This document shows positions 47,756 to 60,478 of a DNA stretch of 64,000 nucleotides, piece by piece. Below the pieces are notes generated by a model. The model saw nothing but the letters and a program-made list of their open reading frames with translations. It made no database searches and was not told the DNA's origin. The first letter of the stretch is position 1, and each line of letters begins with the position of its first letter. Source of the DNA: Mactromeris polynyma (taxonomy: Eukaryota; Mollusca; Bivalvia; Venerida; Mactridae); the NCBI GenBank assembly GCA_032209605.1, contig JASFXZ010000005.1, forward strand, positions 21,316,905 through 21,380,904, in the 5' to 3' direction. Both the position numbers and the translations under genes were made by a program.

Positions 47756-47868
47756 ATGATTTAGATCAGTATGAACTCGTCAAATATCCACCACCACTGA
47801 TCTATGTGGAAGAGTGGTCAGTTAATTGTTTGCGGATGCGAACATTTGTTAGTACTTCTGGGTTTGAG
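47756..47868 (+). other. Exon-like open block, unassigned
   Basis: Between TTTGTTACAG and a GAG|GTATCA donor there is an open frame reading DDLDQYELVKYPPPLIYVEE and continuing for 17 more residues. The composition looks coding and the splice sites are plausible. It ends in phase 0 and so does not join MICAL exon 2 in frame. I recognise no family. It may be chance. Confidence 0.2.
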
Positions 47869-48098
47869 GTATCAAGGATATAATTGATTTCTTACAATGA
47901 TTGACGTAAAAAAGCAAACATTAGTAAGTCTAACCTGAAGCTGATTAAGTTGTCATTTGTGAGTGGAAGGATATGTTTATTCTGGTTCCTGGAACTCTGG
48001 ATAGGTCATCTGATCACCGTTTATCTTTATCATATTGCTAACAAAAGTTACTGTATGAAACAGACATTGAACTCCCTAAAAATATGGTGGCATACCAT

Positions 48099-48269
48099 CA
48101 GGGGCGTCACTAATTTTTGAAGTAGCAGGAAAATCGCCAAAAGTAGGCGAGGGTCTTGGAGTTACTCCCCTTAATTATGATCATTCATACAAGATAAGTA
48201 GCCGGGTAATATACGATGCTCAAGTTACTTGGTAATTTTACCGGCTCCTGGCTCTTATTGACACCCCTG
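48099..48269. mobile_element. MITE, CAGGGGCGTC family, with TACCAT duplication
   Basis: 171 bp from CAGGGGCGTCACTAATTTTT to CTTATTGACACCCCTG, flanked by TACCAT at 48093-48098 and 48270-48275. The CAGGGG ends resemble hAT elements, though hAT usually makes 8-bp duplications. The interior is partly inverted relative to 29627-29801. Confidence 0.7.
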
Positions 48270-51230
48270 TACCATACCATTGAATGAAGAGGTTGATCAG
48301 GAAATGCCATGTGCAAAGTGCACAGCCACCCCAAAAGTACATGGAGATATTTATATGTTGTTGTCAAGTGTGAATTTCACTCTGAATTGTATTATAATTG
48401 TATTGGATTTATGGAATAATATGAACTGTAGTTTTCACTGCTACAAAGTGTCTGGTCACTTTAAGTGGTTGCATGACACACTAGATAGTATAATGAACAC
48501 CCTCGAGACGAGGGAAAGACTTAACTTTCGACTTTTGGTTGTTTATATTTCTGTACAATGTCAGCGAAATGATAAATGCTGGAATCTGTCTTGCAGACAT
48601 TGTATGATTGTCTTGGAATTTGCTTGTCTGATTCTCAATAATCGTATGTGACAGGTTACATAATGCTAAGTGAAGAAACCTATAGACAATGTTGCTACAT
48701 TGTGAGAACATCAGCACAATGTATGTTATGTTTCTTTGCCAACATTTGTGTCTTAATTTAGCTTTGTACTTGTTAACTGCTTGTTGGAAGTTCTGGTAGA
48801 AGTGTTGCTTATTTGCCTTCAAGAGTTATTGTCAGTGACCCTTTGGAAATGAAACAGAAATGGTTCATGTTTCTCTGTAATGTTCTGAGTAAGTTCGCCC
48901 ATTTCAGTTGATGTCTTTTGAGTCCATTAATAAACTTTATAATGCTTTTGAAATGCTTTATAGTTTCTTAAGGCAATTTGAAATGTGCAGTTCAAAGAGA
49001 TGCTCAATATTAGTTTTCTTTCATGGAATTGTCCCTAGATGATAAAAGGTATCCATTTGAAAAAAAATGTTTTCACATAATTATTTCGTTTACACATTTT
49101 AATATTATATGGGAGCAGTCCTGTCTGCTTTGATTGAGCCAGTTAGTCTGTATGTTGTAACTCAATGAAGGAATGTTAATGGTTTAATATAACATCAAAA
49201 TGTTGAAGTTTATGCATATATCGTATTTAAGGTATCATATACTGACTACACCAAAGACTTCTTGTTTAGAGAAAGCTGTTTAGGAATTCGAGAGTTCTGT
49301 AATGATGTAATCATACTGAATGTTAAGCTTAAAGACTTCATTCTCGACCAGTAACCATAATAAATGTTAAAGTGATCTCCTTGATAAGTTCACAAAAATC
49401 TCAAGGGTCATTTGTAAATATATCTGTTTTCTTGTGTTAAATACAGTGAACGGTGGGGATATGATACTTAGGGCAAAATAATGGTTGGAAATGTCATCAT
49501 GAATCATCAATATAGATTTGTATAAGACAGCTGATGGGTTCTTGAGATTAGATTGGCTAACACTTCAGATATTGTTAGTTTTGGTATGTGTTGTATTGTA
49601 TGGTCATATACAAAATGTACTTTGAAGTGTAAAATCCTTGTGTGAAAATGTTCAATAAATGATTCATCTGATATAAACATCCACATAACACCACATTTGT
49701 ATCAAGTATTAATATTATTCACTGTTTTGATGTACTTTCATGATACTTGATATCTAGGGGTTAAGTTGGTACTAATGTGTACATGTGTGTGTACGTAAAG
49801 TTGCATATAACTATCTGGATAAAAATGATATTATGCTTAACAAATATTATACATATAAGCTTCTCTAAACGATACTGATAATAACACTATAGGTAAGTCG
49901 TTTACATAATTTGCTGAGTGAACATTTTCGTGCCAGCCGTCTGATCTAATGGCATTGCATGTAATTTTTTATGATATATAATCTGACAGTTTTAACTACT
50001 ATGAGTGGAACATTTTATTAAACACCGTCTTTTAAATGGTCATCAGTTTAATGAGAATTTAATACTTGAGCTGACTTGTCAGTTTATATTCTCATCAATT
50101 AAATGTCTGGCCATGTTTGAACATACTAGACAGTAGAAACATAAAATAGCTAGCGTTAATTCGTACCTAGACCTTTAGAAAATGTCGGCAAACGTCCAAG
50201 TCTGTTGCATGATGTATTGAACACGGACACACGTCAGGTCACCAGGCCTTGATATAGTTTACAAACATTCAAGTGTTGATAAAACGAAGTGATGATAATG
50301 TTGTATTTGCTTGTCATAGGGTTTGCATGATAAAATATTTATGTCATACAGAATAAGTATGACCAGTATATCTACCATATTTGGATAAAACTTGGCTGGT
50401 GACAGATTATAAGATGATTATATGGGGAAGAAATTATAATGACTAATGCTTGATCTGCCTTGCAAATGTATAGTACGGACTAATGGAGAAATCTTGTAGT
50501 TTGATTGGTATTTTTGTGGGCATTGCCTTTAGCGTTTAATGTTATAAAATAGTATCTTCCTGGTCTAATATGTCTTACAGTATATATCTGTCTCTGGGAG
50601 GCTTAAAAAACGGTATGTTTCCAGTTATCTAACCGATCTTTTTTTTTTACCCTCGCTCAATTTTTTTCATGGCTTAAAAAGCATATCCGAAAAAATGTTA
50701 GTCGAAAATAGGGTCAGTTTAAAAAAAATGCAAGCACTGCACAAGCATAAAATACATCAATAAATCAATTTGGAAATAAACTTTAAGCTTAGACTGTTAC
50801 TCTGATTAAGGCCAGCTGCATTAGAAGTATAATCGATGCCACTACCAGTATAATTAACCTATACTCATGCATCACCCACATTTTATATGCACTTAACCTG
50901 CAATGCTGTTCATTATATTAGATGGGGAGATATAATAAGTATGTTATTGCTATCGTCGTTAATCGATGACATGTTTTCTAAGTCTTCAGTTGTTATCAGG
51001 TACACTTTGTATTCAGAAGTCACTTTAGGTTTTCCCATTCAAAATTATTGGTGATCTCGTAATTTACTGCTTATGAACGTTATTTCTCAAATATTGGCTT
51101 AAAAACAATAAAACTGATATTTATTGGCCTCTTTGATCAGGTTTTAGGGTTTAACAGAACACTTCAAAATATATTTTTGTGTTCATTTGCATTATATTAA
51201 ATAACTTGAATCATTATTCATTTGAACTGT

Positions 51231-51269
51231 ATTCTGTTCTGTTCTGTTCTGAATTGTTCTGTTCTGTTT
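51231..51269. repeat. TTCTG microsatellite
   Basis: Repeated TTCTG pentamers with one interruption (GAATTG). Confidence 0.8.
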
Positions 51270-52164
51270 TACCCCTGAAGATTTGCAGATTGATGCGGAA
51301 CTTGTAGTTGACGGATGAAAATGAATGCTTTGACTCGATTATTTTTACTTCTCTCTGTCATATTATAAAGATGACTACAGTAACGCTACATGGTTTAAAA
51401 TACATTTTAATTATATATAGGTTCAGTCGTGTTGTTGTTGTAATAAATTTTCTATGTTTGTGTTCTTAATTTACGAGAAAAATATTTATGCTCTCTCTAT
51501 GACACTGAAATATAAAACCGTGACTGACAATATTGCCGGTATTTGGCACATCAAGTGAAACCTGATTCATTAATGCACATGGTATATATATATTATAATT
51601 TATGACAGTGTCATAATTTACATACCTACATAATATACCACAAAATTGTTTTCATTCATTCATGTAAAGGATTGGTCTATATTCGCTATCGAAAGCTTTC
51701 TAATGTAGGAATGCATTAATGATAATACTATCGGTATGATCTTTCACCAGTTCAAGAAGGCTTAATCCAGTTTATTTACTTTCAATGTCGATACTGACTG
51801 CACTTGAACTCAATTTCTTTTTTACTTTTATTGCTTTAATAGTTTGTTAGGATTAACACACAGTGTCTGTGCATAGTGACATTTTGAAGTGTTGGTATAT
51901 TGTAGAAATTTCTTTTTATTATTAAAATTAATAGTTTTTACAAGTGTCAAGTAGAAATTTAATGTATACCATTTAATCGTTTTGTGACTATTTTCTACTA
52001 AATGGTCCTGAGTTAGTGTTTGAGAATTTGTGACACGGATATTTATATTTGGAAATAACTGTGAATACCCGAGCGCAGTTTTGTACTGAGGTAAAATATA
52101 TTATCTGTTCACATTTTTTATAAGGACATACATATATCACAGTCTACTGGGTAATTCATTCTTT

Positions 52165-54480
52165 GGTTGTTTTTTAACCAGGTTTTTGAAAAAAACCAGG
52201 TTATTAGAATGGTGTATGTCGTTGGGCGGGCGGGCGGGCAGGCGGGCGGGCGGGCGTCAAACTGGGTGGTTTCCGGCGAATAACTTGAGTTCTGTTAATC
52301 GTATTGTAACCAAACTTGGTGTACAGTAAGAACATATGGAAAGCTCGCTTGGGATTGCTTTTGAGTTCGGTCCGACAAAGGTCAAGGTCACCATTTCTAA
52401 AAATAGAAATTTGGTTTCCGGCGAATAACTTGAGTTACATTGATCACATGGACATCAAACTTGGTGTATAGTAAGAACATGTGGAGAGCTCGCTTGGGAT
52501 TGCTTTTGGGTTCTGTCCGACAAAGGTCAAGGTCACCGTTACTAAAAATAGAAATTTGGTTTCCGGCGAATAACTTGAGTTTTATTGATCATATTGACAA
52601 CAAACTTGGTGTATAGTAAGAACATGTGGAGAGCTCGCTTGGGATTGCTTTTGGGTTCGGTCCGACAAAGGTCAAGGTCACCGTTACGAAAAATAGAAAT
52701 TTGGTTTCCGGCGAATAACTTGAGTTACATTGATCACATTGACATCAAACTTGGTGTATAGTAAGAACATGTGGAGAGCTCGCTTGGGATTGCTTTTGGG
52801 TTCGGTCCGACAAAGGTCAAGGTCACCGTTACTAAAAATAGAAATTTGGTTTCCGGCGAATAACTTGAGTTTTATTGATCATATTGACAACAAACTTGGT
52901 GTATAGTAAGAACATGTGGAGAGCTCGCTTGGGATTGCTTTTGGGTTCGGTCCGACAAAGGTCAAGGTCACCGTTACGAAAAATAGAAATTTGGTTTCCG
53001 GCGAATAACTTGAGTTACATTGATCACATTGACATCAAACTTGGTGTATAGTAAGAACATGTGGAGAGCTCGCTTGGGATTGCTTTTGGGTTCGGTCCGA
53101 CAAAGGTCAAGGTCACCATTACGAAAAATAGAAATTTGGTTTCCGGCGAATAACTTGAGTTACATTGATCATATTGACATCAAACTTGGTGTTTAGTAAG
53201 AACATGTGGAGAGCTCGCTTGGGATTGCTTTTGGGTTCGGTCTGACAAAGGTCAAGGTCACCGTTACGAAAAATAGAAATTTGGTTTCCGGCGAATAACT
53301 TGAGTTACATTGATCATATTGACTTCAAACTTAGTGTATAGTAAGAACATGTGGAGAGCTCAATTGGGATTACTTTTGGGATCGGTCCAACGAAGGTCAA
53401 GGTCACCATTACTAAAACTAGCAATTTGGTTTCCGGCAAATAACTTGAGTTTCGTTAATCCTATTGACATCAAACTTGGTGTACAGTAAGAACATGTGGA
53501 GAGCTTGCTTGGGATTGCTTTTTGACCCATTCTGACGAAGGTCAAGGTCACCATTACTAAAACTAGCAATTTGGTTTCCGGCAAATAACTTGAGTTTCGT
53601 TAATCCTATTGACATCAAACTTGGTGTACAGTAAGAACATGTGGAGAGCTCGCTTGGGATTACTTTTGGGTTCGGTCCATCAAAGGTCAAGGTCACCATT
53701 ACTAAAAATAGCAGTTTGGTTTCCGGCGAAAAACTGGAGTTTCGTTGAACATATTGCCATCAAACTTGGTGTACAGAAAGAACATGTGGAGAGCTCGCTT
53801 GGGATTACTTTTGGGTTCGGTCCATCAAAGGTCAAGGTCACCATTACTAAAAATAGAAATTTGTTTCCGTCCAATAACTTTTGTTTTGTTGATCATATTG
53901 ACATCAAACTTGGTGTATAGTAAGAAAATGTAGAGAGCTTGCTTGGGGTTGCTTTTGGACTCGTTCCGCCTAAGGTCAAGGTCACCATTACTTAAAGTAG
54001 CAATTTGGTTTCCGGCGAATAACTTTAGATTTGTTGGTCATATTGACATCAAACTTGGTGTATAGTAAGAACATGTGGAGAGCTCGCTTGGGATTGCTTT
54101 TGGAATTGTTTCGTCAAAGGTCAAGGTCACCTTTACTAAAAATTGCAATTTGCTCTCCGGCTAATAACTTTAGATTTGTTGGTCATATTGACATCAGACT
54201 TGGTGTATAGTAAGAACATGTGAAGATCTCGCTTGGAATTGCTTTTGGGTTCGTTCCGTCCAAGGTCAAGGTCACTTAAAATTTAAAAATCAGTTTCCAC
54301 TTAATATCTTCGCTATTCGTGGGTGTATTGACATCAAAGTGTGAGTGTTTGTATGCATGTATCACCTCTGGCACCTTTGCAGCATTGATGATCATCATGT
54401 ATTCATTATACAAATAGAGCCTTGGTTACAAATAATTAGGTTTAAAACCTGGTTTGTGGGCATTGCCCATTTCTTGTATA
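52165..54480 (+). mobile_element. Core-repeat element with 14-unit 145-bp array
   Basis: Left end: a hairpin-like AACCAGGTTTTTGAAAAAAA / CCAGGTTATTA, then a (GGGC)n microsatellite at 52226-52256. Body: about 14 units of 145 bp (TTCCGG at 52271, 52416, 52561, 52706, 52851, 52996, 53141, 53286, 53431, 53576, 53721, 53865, 54010, about 54155). Right end: TTTAAAACCTGGTTTGTGG near 54450, inverse to the left AACCAGGTTTT. The layout fits non-autonomous pearl/Helentron-like elements of bivalves, which I infer from architecture only. ORFs inside it follow the repeat and are not genes. Confidence 0.75.
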
Positions 54481-57400
54481 TGTGTTTAAATACCAGTTAT
54501 ATAAGGCAAATATTTTGATGTCTGAATAAAATTATTTGCTGTATGGGTGAATGGAAATCTTGAAAATGGTCAGAAATTAAGAGAAGTGATTATAAGCTTT
54601 TACATCTGATTAAATTCATGAAATATTTTATTCCAGTAGATTGAGAAAGGTTGTAAACAAATTGTGAGGTGGTCAGCCAATGAAATCATGTTTTTGAAGA
54701 TGTTGACCAACAGGCTCATAGTGTACACAACTGATTTTGAAACTACTGTAATAAACATATTGGTTGTATTGACATTTTGAAGTTGTCACTGCATATAAGC
54801 TGACTCACTATTGAGTTTTAAGACTGTTAGTTTTGCTATCAGCTTTATATATAGAAGATGCATCATCATGATATAGATTATTTATCAAGTAACCTGAAGA
54901 TGGTTGAACATGATCAATACGTAACTGAAAACCTACCTTGCAGTAGAGAACTGTACATTTGATATATGTTTGATAGTGCAAATCAATTACTGTAATACTT
55001 TCTGTATCGTAAAAACCCATTACCAATCTTGTTTTTTTTTGTGAGATAAATGAAAGTTCTTTTGTGTGTTTAGTTATACATGTATATGTAGTATGGTATT
55101 CTGACAGACACAGAGGGTTAGTTATAACAGGTTTATCATATTATAATTACCTTACCTATATTATACTGATGAATTCGTAATATGTCACATCTTAAATTTG
55201 CAAGTACGATTCTAATAGGAAGTCTGAGCCAAGTGCTGACAGACTGCAGTGAGTTTATACTTATAAAGCGTAAAATATGGCAATTTGGTGGTAACTCTTG
55301 AAATGTAAGCTTTCATCCGACACGGAAGTTTAAACCTTTTTAGACCTTATTGAAGTCAGTTCAAGAATTTGGTAGAACCAGGGCATGGTTACCCACACAT
55401 TCATATAGTTGCTTGGCATTTGTCAGTCAATGGGATTACTGCATTAAAGGTAGTGTCTTTTCATGGATAGCTAATCATTTGTCGTTATATTTGTTTATAT
55501 GTGAGGATTTAAATTCTATGGTATGTTTTCTCACAATGTCTGCAGTTTCTGTATGTAATTAGTTGTATGTCAATACACTATAAACACAAAGATAGCTTGT
55601 ATTTGTATGTTTTGTCTGCATTTATGTAATATAACATCTCATCAGATTGGTTTACAATAAATCATTCTTTTCAGTATTTTGTCAATGAATATTTATTATA
55701 GTTGCTGTAATAAAATCAGACATGAATGACTTTTGGCTCAAATTCAATTCTATTGGAATAATGGTTTAAATATCGAGAGATTGAAGTTGTTAAATCTCTA
55801 AATGTTGATATAGCTTAATGTGAAATCCTTATTATATAGGGAATGTCTTGTATAGAATTAACATGAATTATGTCTATCTAGGGTTAAGTCGGCAATGATT
55901 GAGTTCGATTTGTGATTGAATTGTTCGACAAAATTTGAATAAACTTCTATGACAGTGAATTTCAAAATCGATGTTATCACACTGTTTCAGTTTGTGAAAA
56001 TGATCATTGAAGTGAAAAATATATTCACATAATCCTTGTTGTCCGAGTGCCAAAATATTTGTTAGGCCAAAGAGATGTGTGCGAAATGTGCTTGATATGC
56101 TGATCTATTTGAATTTCTCAGTTAAACTTAATTTTTATTGGCTGTGTCCCTGCTTTGTGTTACTCACTAAGCCTGCATCAATTTAAGATCTATCTAAGAG
56201 CTTTCCAATGTTTCTATTATTGTTCTGTTGTCTTTTGTCAGCCTGACTTACCCGGTGCATGTGACATCTGACAGACGCTGTATTGATTTAAAGATGCAAG
56301 AAAACGCATGTTCAATACTTCCTTGTCTCATGTTTAACACAGACAGCATAAATAAATTGCTGGCAGTAACAATTTGGTTATTGCTGATCTTGGACTACAA
56401 AAGTATTATGTTTGTCTGAAATTGCAGGTATTACTGTAGGTGACGAATTTTTACTTGCTTGGGAATTTTTCCGTTTTTTCCATTCTTGTTGAGAACCCAG
56501 CTTTAAAGTCTATTGGGATTCTAAGTGCCGACTTTTGCTGACTAAATTTAGAACAAAGGGTGGTCTCACTGGTTGATTTGTTTGCCATTCTCAGGCAATG
56601 TCGGACCAAGTGTCCCCTCAGGCCCATTGCCGAATGTTCCTGGACTTGCAATTGAACCACACAAAGCAATTAAGTGTGGATTTTCAAGCTTATATTTTAT
56701 ATTATAGTGTGTGTTTCTTTGTCCCTTCTTCCCATTGTTTGATTAAGACTGTGTTTTTATGACAACCGCTGGGTTCAAAATAAGGACTTAATCTCCATCA
56801 ACGCTGCTGCGCCTTGCCCTGAAGTAACCGTGTCTATATGGTCTGTACGACAGATTGTGAACATTATCTAACATTTAAATCAAATGATCTTTGTCCAAGG
56901 CAGTTGTGAAAACCATTTTAGTGTTACTGGCTGGGAGACAAATTAGAAGAGATTTATGTGCTACAATTTTTTCGACTGTTACTGTTTCATTTATAAATAC
57001 AAAAGTGACATTTACTTTTTGTGCATCTGTTTATTTGATTTAACTTCATGGCTTTTAAAGAGCTGGACTACTTACATAAACTTTCCATAAGCAGTTGAAG
57101 TTTTCAAGAGCTGGAGTTTGTAATCTTTGCCTGTGTAAACTAGTTAGTGAGGTCTTTTGACTTTTATATTTGCTAAGGGATAAGAATGACTCAATGTTAA
57201 AAATTATACTCCATGAAGGGCATTTAATTCTTTTTAGAGATAAAAATTTGGTTCAGAATAAAAATGATTAAATCTTGTGTATATTATGTCAAGGTTTTAC
57301 TTTTCCTTATGCGGATCTGAGAGTTTTATGGCATGTCTGATAAAAGATAACTTATTGATTTTTGTGCCGCCACAACTCTATCCATCAATCCGTCCATCCG

Positions 57401-59877
57401 TTTGTCTGAATGTCTGTCTTTCCCACATAAACAAATGATCTTACAGTAGTAAACTGTTGTATACCCTAGCTTCAAATTATGAATTTGGATTGATTGGTAT
57501 GATTGTTTAGTGTTTTTATTTCAATAAAAAAAATCTTGTTGAAGGGGCATAATGTTGATAAAGTGGATTAGTTTTTGATGTATAATGGAGTCTTTGAACT
57601 TTTCACCTATCGATGTTCATAGTGAATGAATTTTCTCTGACAGAATCATATTACATTTTGCTGAATATATTATCTCTACTTGTTGACTCCCTGTACTGTT
57701 TATTTGGTGAGTGATTTGATAATGGACTGATAAATACTACTGGTAGATTATACTGAAAAAATCCATCTAAAATCATTATTTATACTATGCACTGACTGAG
57801 TCTCGGCTTTTGAGTATGAAGTTGTATTACAACTATGATATATGTTGGGAACCAGTGGTGATGCTGAATGTTTCATCCATTGTTTTTATCTATTCTTTAG
57901 TGCTTGTTATGCTGTACTTGATTTTATTCAAATGTCATCAGGGCAGCTGGTTCCCAGCCAGGTGCTCAGGGAACTGAATTTTATCTAATATGCATTTGGT
58001 ACATTATGCACATTGCCTTGGCTTGTACATTTTTATTCAACATTTATTCTATTCGATTGTTGTAACCTCTTGAAAGAAACCTGCCTCATTTCAGACAGCT
58101 GTTCTCATATCTCCAATCCAAGTTGCTGCTCATAATTAAAGAAAAATACGTTCTCCATTGATTTGTGTGTTATTTCATACTGGATATATCTATTGAATGT
58201 ATGTGATTTTAGCTTATAAATTAAATAATAATGCATTTTATTTCCATACATTTAAACTGTATTACTCAGCTGTGTTCACCTTTATTCTATCCAGGAATTC
58301 AAGCTTTAGAAATGATGTTTGAATTAAGATAAAACTTGCTGTTAATTTAAAGGTGAAACTGCTTGTCTTAAAACATATAGATCAAACCTACACTTATCTA
58401 CAAAAAGTTTGGATTTCTAATGTGAATTTAACTTGAGGAAACCAGTATATCACACAATTAAGATAGCTGGTAACAAAATGCATTTGTGATTAAATGAGCA
58501 TCTAATGCTGTATTAACCTCATTTACAACAAGAATTGAGATAGGTTTGCATGCATAACATCATCTGTTATAAAACTGTATGGTAAACTCGGAGTGTCAAG
58601 GTTTCTGACAAGCAGACATTAATATCTGATACATTTTCAAGTAACAGTATGAGGATAATTGCATGTCTACTCTGGTTTGACCGTGATCAGAAAGATGTCG
58701 AAAAATTCCCCCACTTTGCTCGAAATCCCGCCTACAAAGGATTGCGACCCTCTTCCCCCAGAGTAGAGTGAGCCCCCTGCATTGTATGATGTTAACTTGG
58801 CTCAATCTCTGGAGCATTGAATGGTGGTTATTGCATTGCTCATTTCGTATATACCTAGCTATGAATTTCTTTTCTCATAGACTGTGCTAAACATCTCTTA
58901 TTCTTGAAGTTTGATGTTCTAGACAGACAATTATGTTCTTATCCTTTAACCAGCTTAAGGAAGTGGAAGTGAAAATGTAGGCATGTTTATTCTCTCTGGT
59001 TATCATGCAGTAGTGTTTGGTGATGACAATGGTCTGTGATTTCCTGATTGCAGGTTTTCTGTGTTATTGACACAGTTTTTAGACGAAGGACTCAGTTTTA
59101 CAAGTTGTGCATCTCGACGACCCACAAAAACTAAATTTACCAATATCATTTGATGCGCTTGCATTATTGTCCTCCGGTAACATTTAATGCATCCAGTGAC
59201 TGATCTTCATTTGTCATCAATGTGTGGGACCCTTAAACATAATCAGGGACTCCAAAAATGGCTGAGCTGGACCCTGCCTTGGACCCCAATTTGAGAATTT
59301 ATGAATGGCTTTTTTTTTTGCTGCTCAATCCTTGTTTTTACTGGTATTTAAGAAAGATAATTTTGTTGCTTATTATGCAACATCAGACAGAAATTTTGCT
59401 TGAGTGGAAACATGAGCAGTTATTGATCCTTTATTGCTGTTGTTAGTTTACAAATTACTTGGCAGAATTATAAAAGCTAATTGGATAGTTTCATTTTGAA
59501 TGCTTATTTTTGAGAGTTCTTAAAATGGCTTTGGCTTGCAATCATGGTATTAATACAAACTGTTGGATGTCTAATTTGATTTGGCATGTTGCTAATAAAT
59601 GCATTATTAGAGTACTTAACGTCTCAAGTGTTATGCATTTTGTGCTGTTGAGGAACATACTAGTGTCTAAATATTTGGTTTTTAAATTTTTACCTGTCTA
59701 AATTGTTTATGTCTGTATTGTTGAAGGATGTTTTTTAAACATAATGTGATTGTGTTTGATGTAGATTGAATGAGGCAGCATTCGTTAATTATTTGTATTT
59801 ATCTTGCCTAATGACTCTTCTATGATGTTAATATTATTCTAGTGCCCATACCCACTGCAGACACTACATGTTGCACA
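54481..59877 (+). other. Intronic sequence, no gene seen
   Basis: AT-rich. The ORFs are short and unsupported. A stretch at 58600-58760 shares TTCTGACAA.CAGAC and CTGATACATTTTCA with 63950-63990 and may be a further dispersed repeat. A piece at 59222-59300 resembles the GGGAAAACCCT family. Confidence 0.4.
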
Positions 59878-60010
59878 GGGAGGCATAGTGATTGAGTGGT
59901 AGAGTGTCTCACTCCTGATCGTAGGTTATGAGTTTGAATTCTGCCTTAAAGGAGGTTTAACTGCTAACTTCACAATCCCAGAAGTAGGCATGTATACTGG
60001 TTAGTAACCC
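59878..60010 (+). mobile_element. tRNA-derived SINE remnant next to MICAL exon 2
   Basis: It has box-A-like TAGTGATTGAGTGGTAGAGT and box-B-like GAGTTTGAATTCT at tRNA-like spacing, then AACTTCACAATCCC, which is shared with 33000 (reverse). It lies about 190 bp before the MICAL acceptor. The box B mutations make it unlikely to be a working tRNA gene. Confidence 0.55.
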
Positions 60011-60197
60011 ATTTAGAGTAATTAGTATAGGTGGAAAGATATAGTTTCACAGTCAATATAAAAATATATATGTTTGAACATAAACTTTCATGTTGCAGTT
60101 TGGATCGACCCTTTTGCAGATGCCTAAGGTTCATTGTAGACATTTTCTGTGCTGAATTTATAGATTTAAACAAGTTTTTAATTCACTGTATTTCCAG

Positions 60198-60478
60198 GTG
60201 GTGAGCAAAGATGCAAGATGGAAAATGGTGGCGGGGAGAATGACCGAGTGTCTCAGTTGTTTGACCAGTTCTGTCATGCGTCAACTTGTCGTACTATCAT
60301 ATCATCATTCCAGCAACTCTGTGATCATGTTGGACTAAGTCACGCAGATCATCGTAACTTCTATCGGAAGCTACGATCACGTATCAACACATGGAAGGCT
60401 CATGCCCTATGGGTAAAGCTCGACAAGCGAGCCAATCATAAAGAATACAGACGTGGAGAGGCCTGCGCTAATACAAAG
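60198..60478 (+). CDS. MICAL: MICAL, first coding exon
   Basis: The exon lies between TTTCCAG (acceptor) and AAAG|GTGAAT (donor). The start codon at 60218 opens 87 residues: an acidic glycine-rich lead, then FDQFCHASTCRTIISSFQQL, YRKLRSRINTWKAHALWVKL and the end RGEACANTK. This is the conserved N-terminal helical part of the MICAL monooxygenase domain. Family role: NADPH- and FAD-dependent oxidation of actin methionines, which disassembles filaments downstream of semaphorin-plexin signals. An upstream ATG at 60211 is out of frame and opens an 11-codon overlapping ORF ending at 60243. It could lower initiation at 60218. The frame is open back to the acceptor, but there is no earlier in-frame ATG in this exon. 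Confidence 0.9.

Larger units (their letters stand above)
26470..60197 (+). other. Proposed first intron of MICAL (about 33.7 kb)
   Basis: A very long stretch without convincing coding sequence. It runs from the donor at 26470 to the acceptor TTTCCAG at 60191-60197. Apart from the repeats listed separately it is AT-rich and apparently unique. ORFs of 60-120 codons here show no family signature. Confidence 0.35.

Noticed and set aside
48280..48822. Overlapping ORFs of 123 and 113 codons on opposite strands
   Set aside because: No domain signature on either strand, and they overlap each other in AT-rich intron sequence. Chance is the simplest reading.
52261..54300. ORFs of 62-103 codons within the 145-bp array as genes
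   Set aside because: They follow the repeat on both strands, have no family signature and shift with unit changes.
59878..59960. Functional tRNA gene
   Set aside because: It has box A- and B-like sequences but no closed cloverleaf, and its tail matches a SINE copy at 32940-33065.
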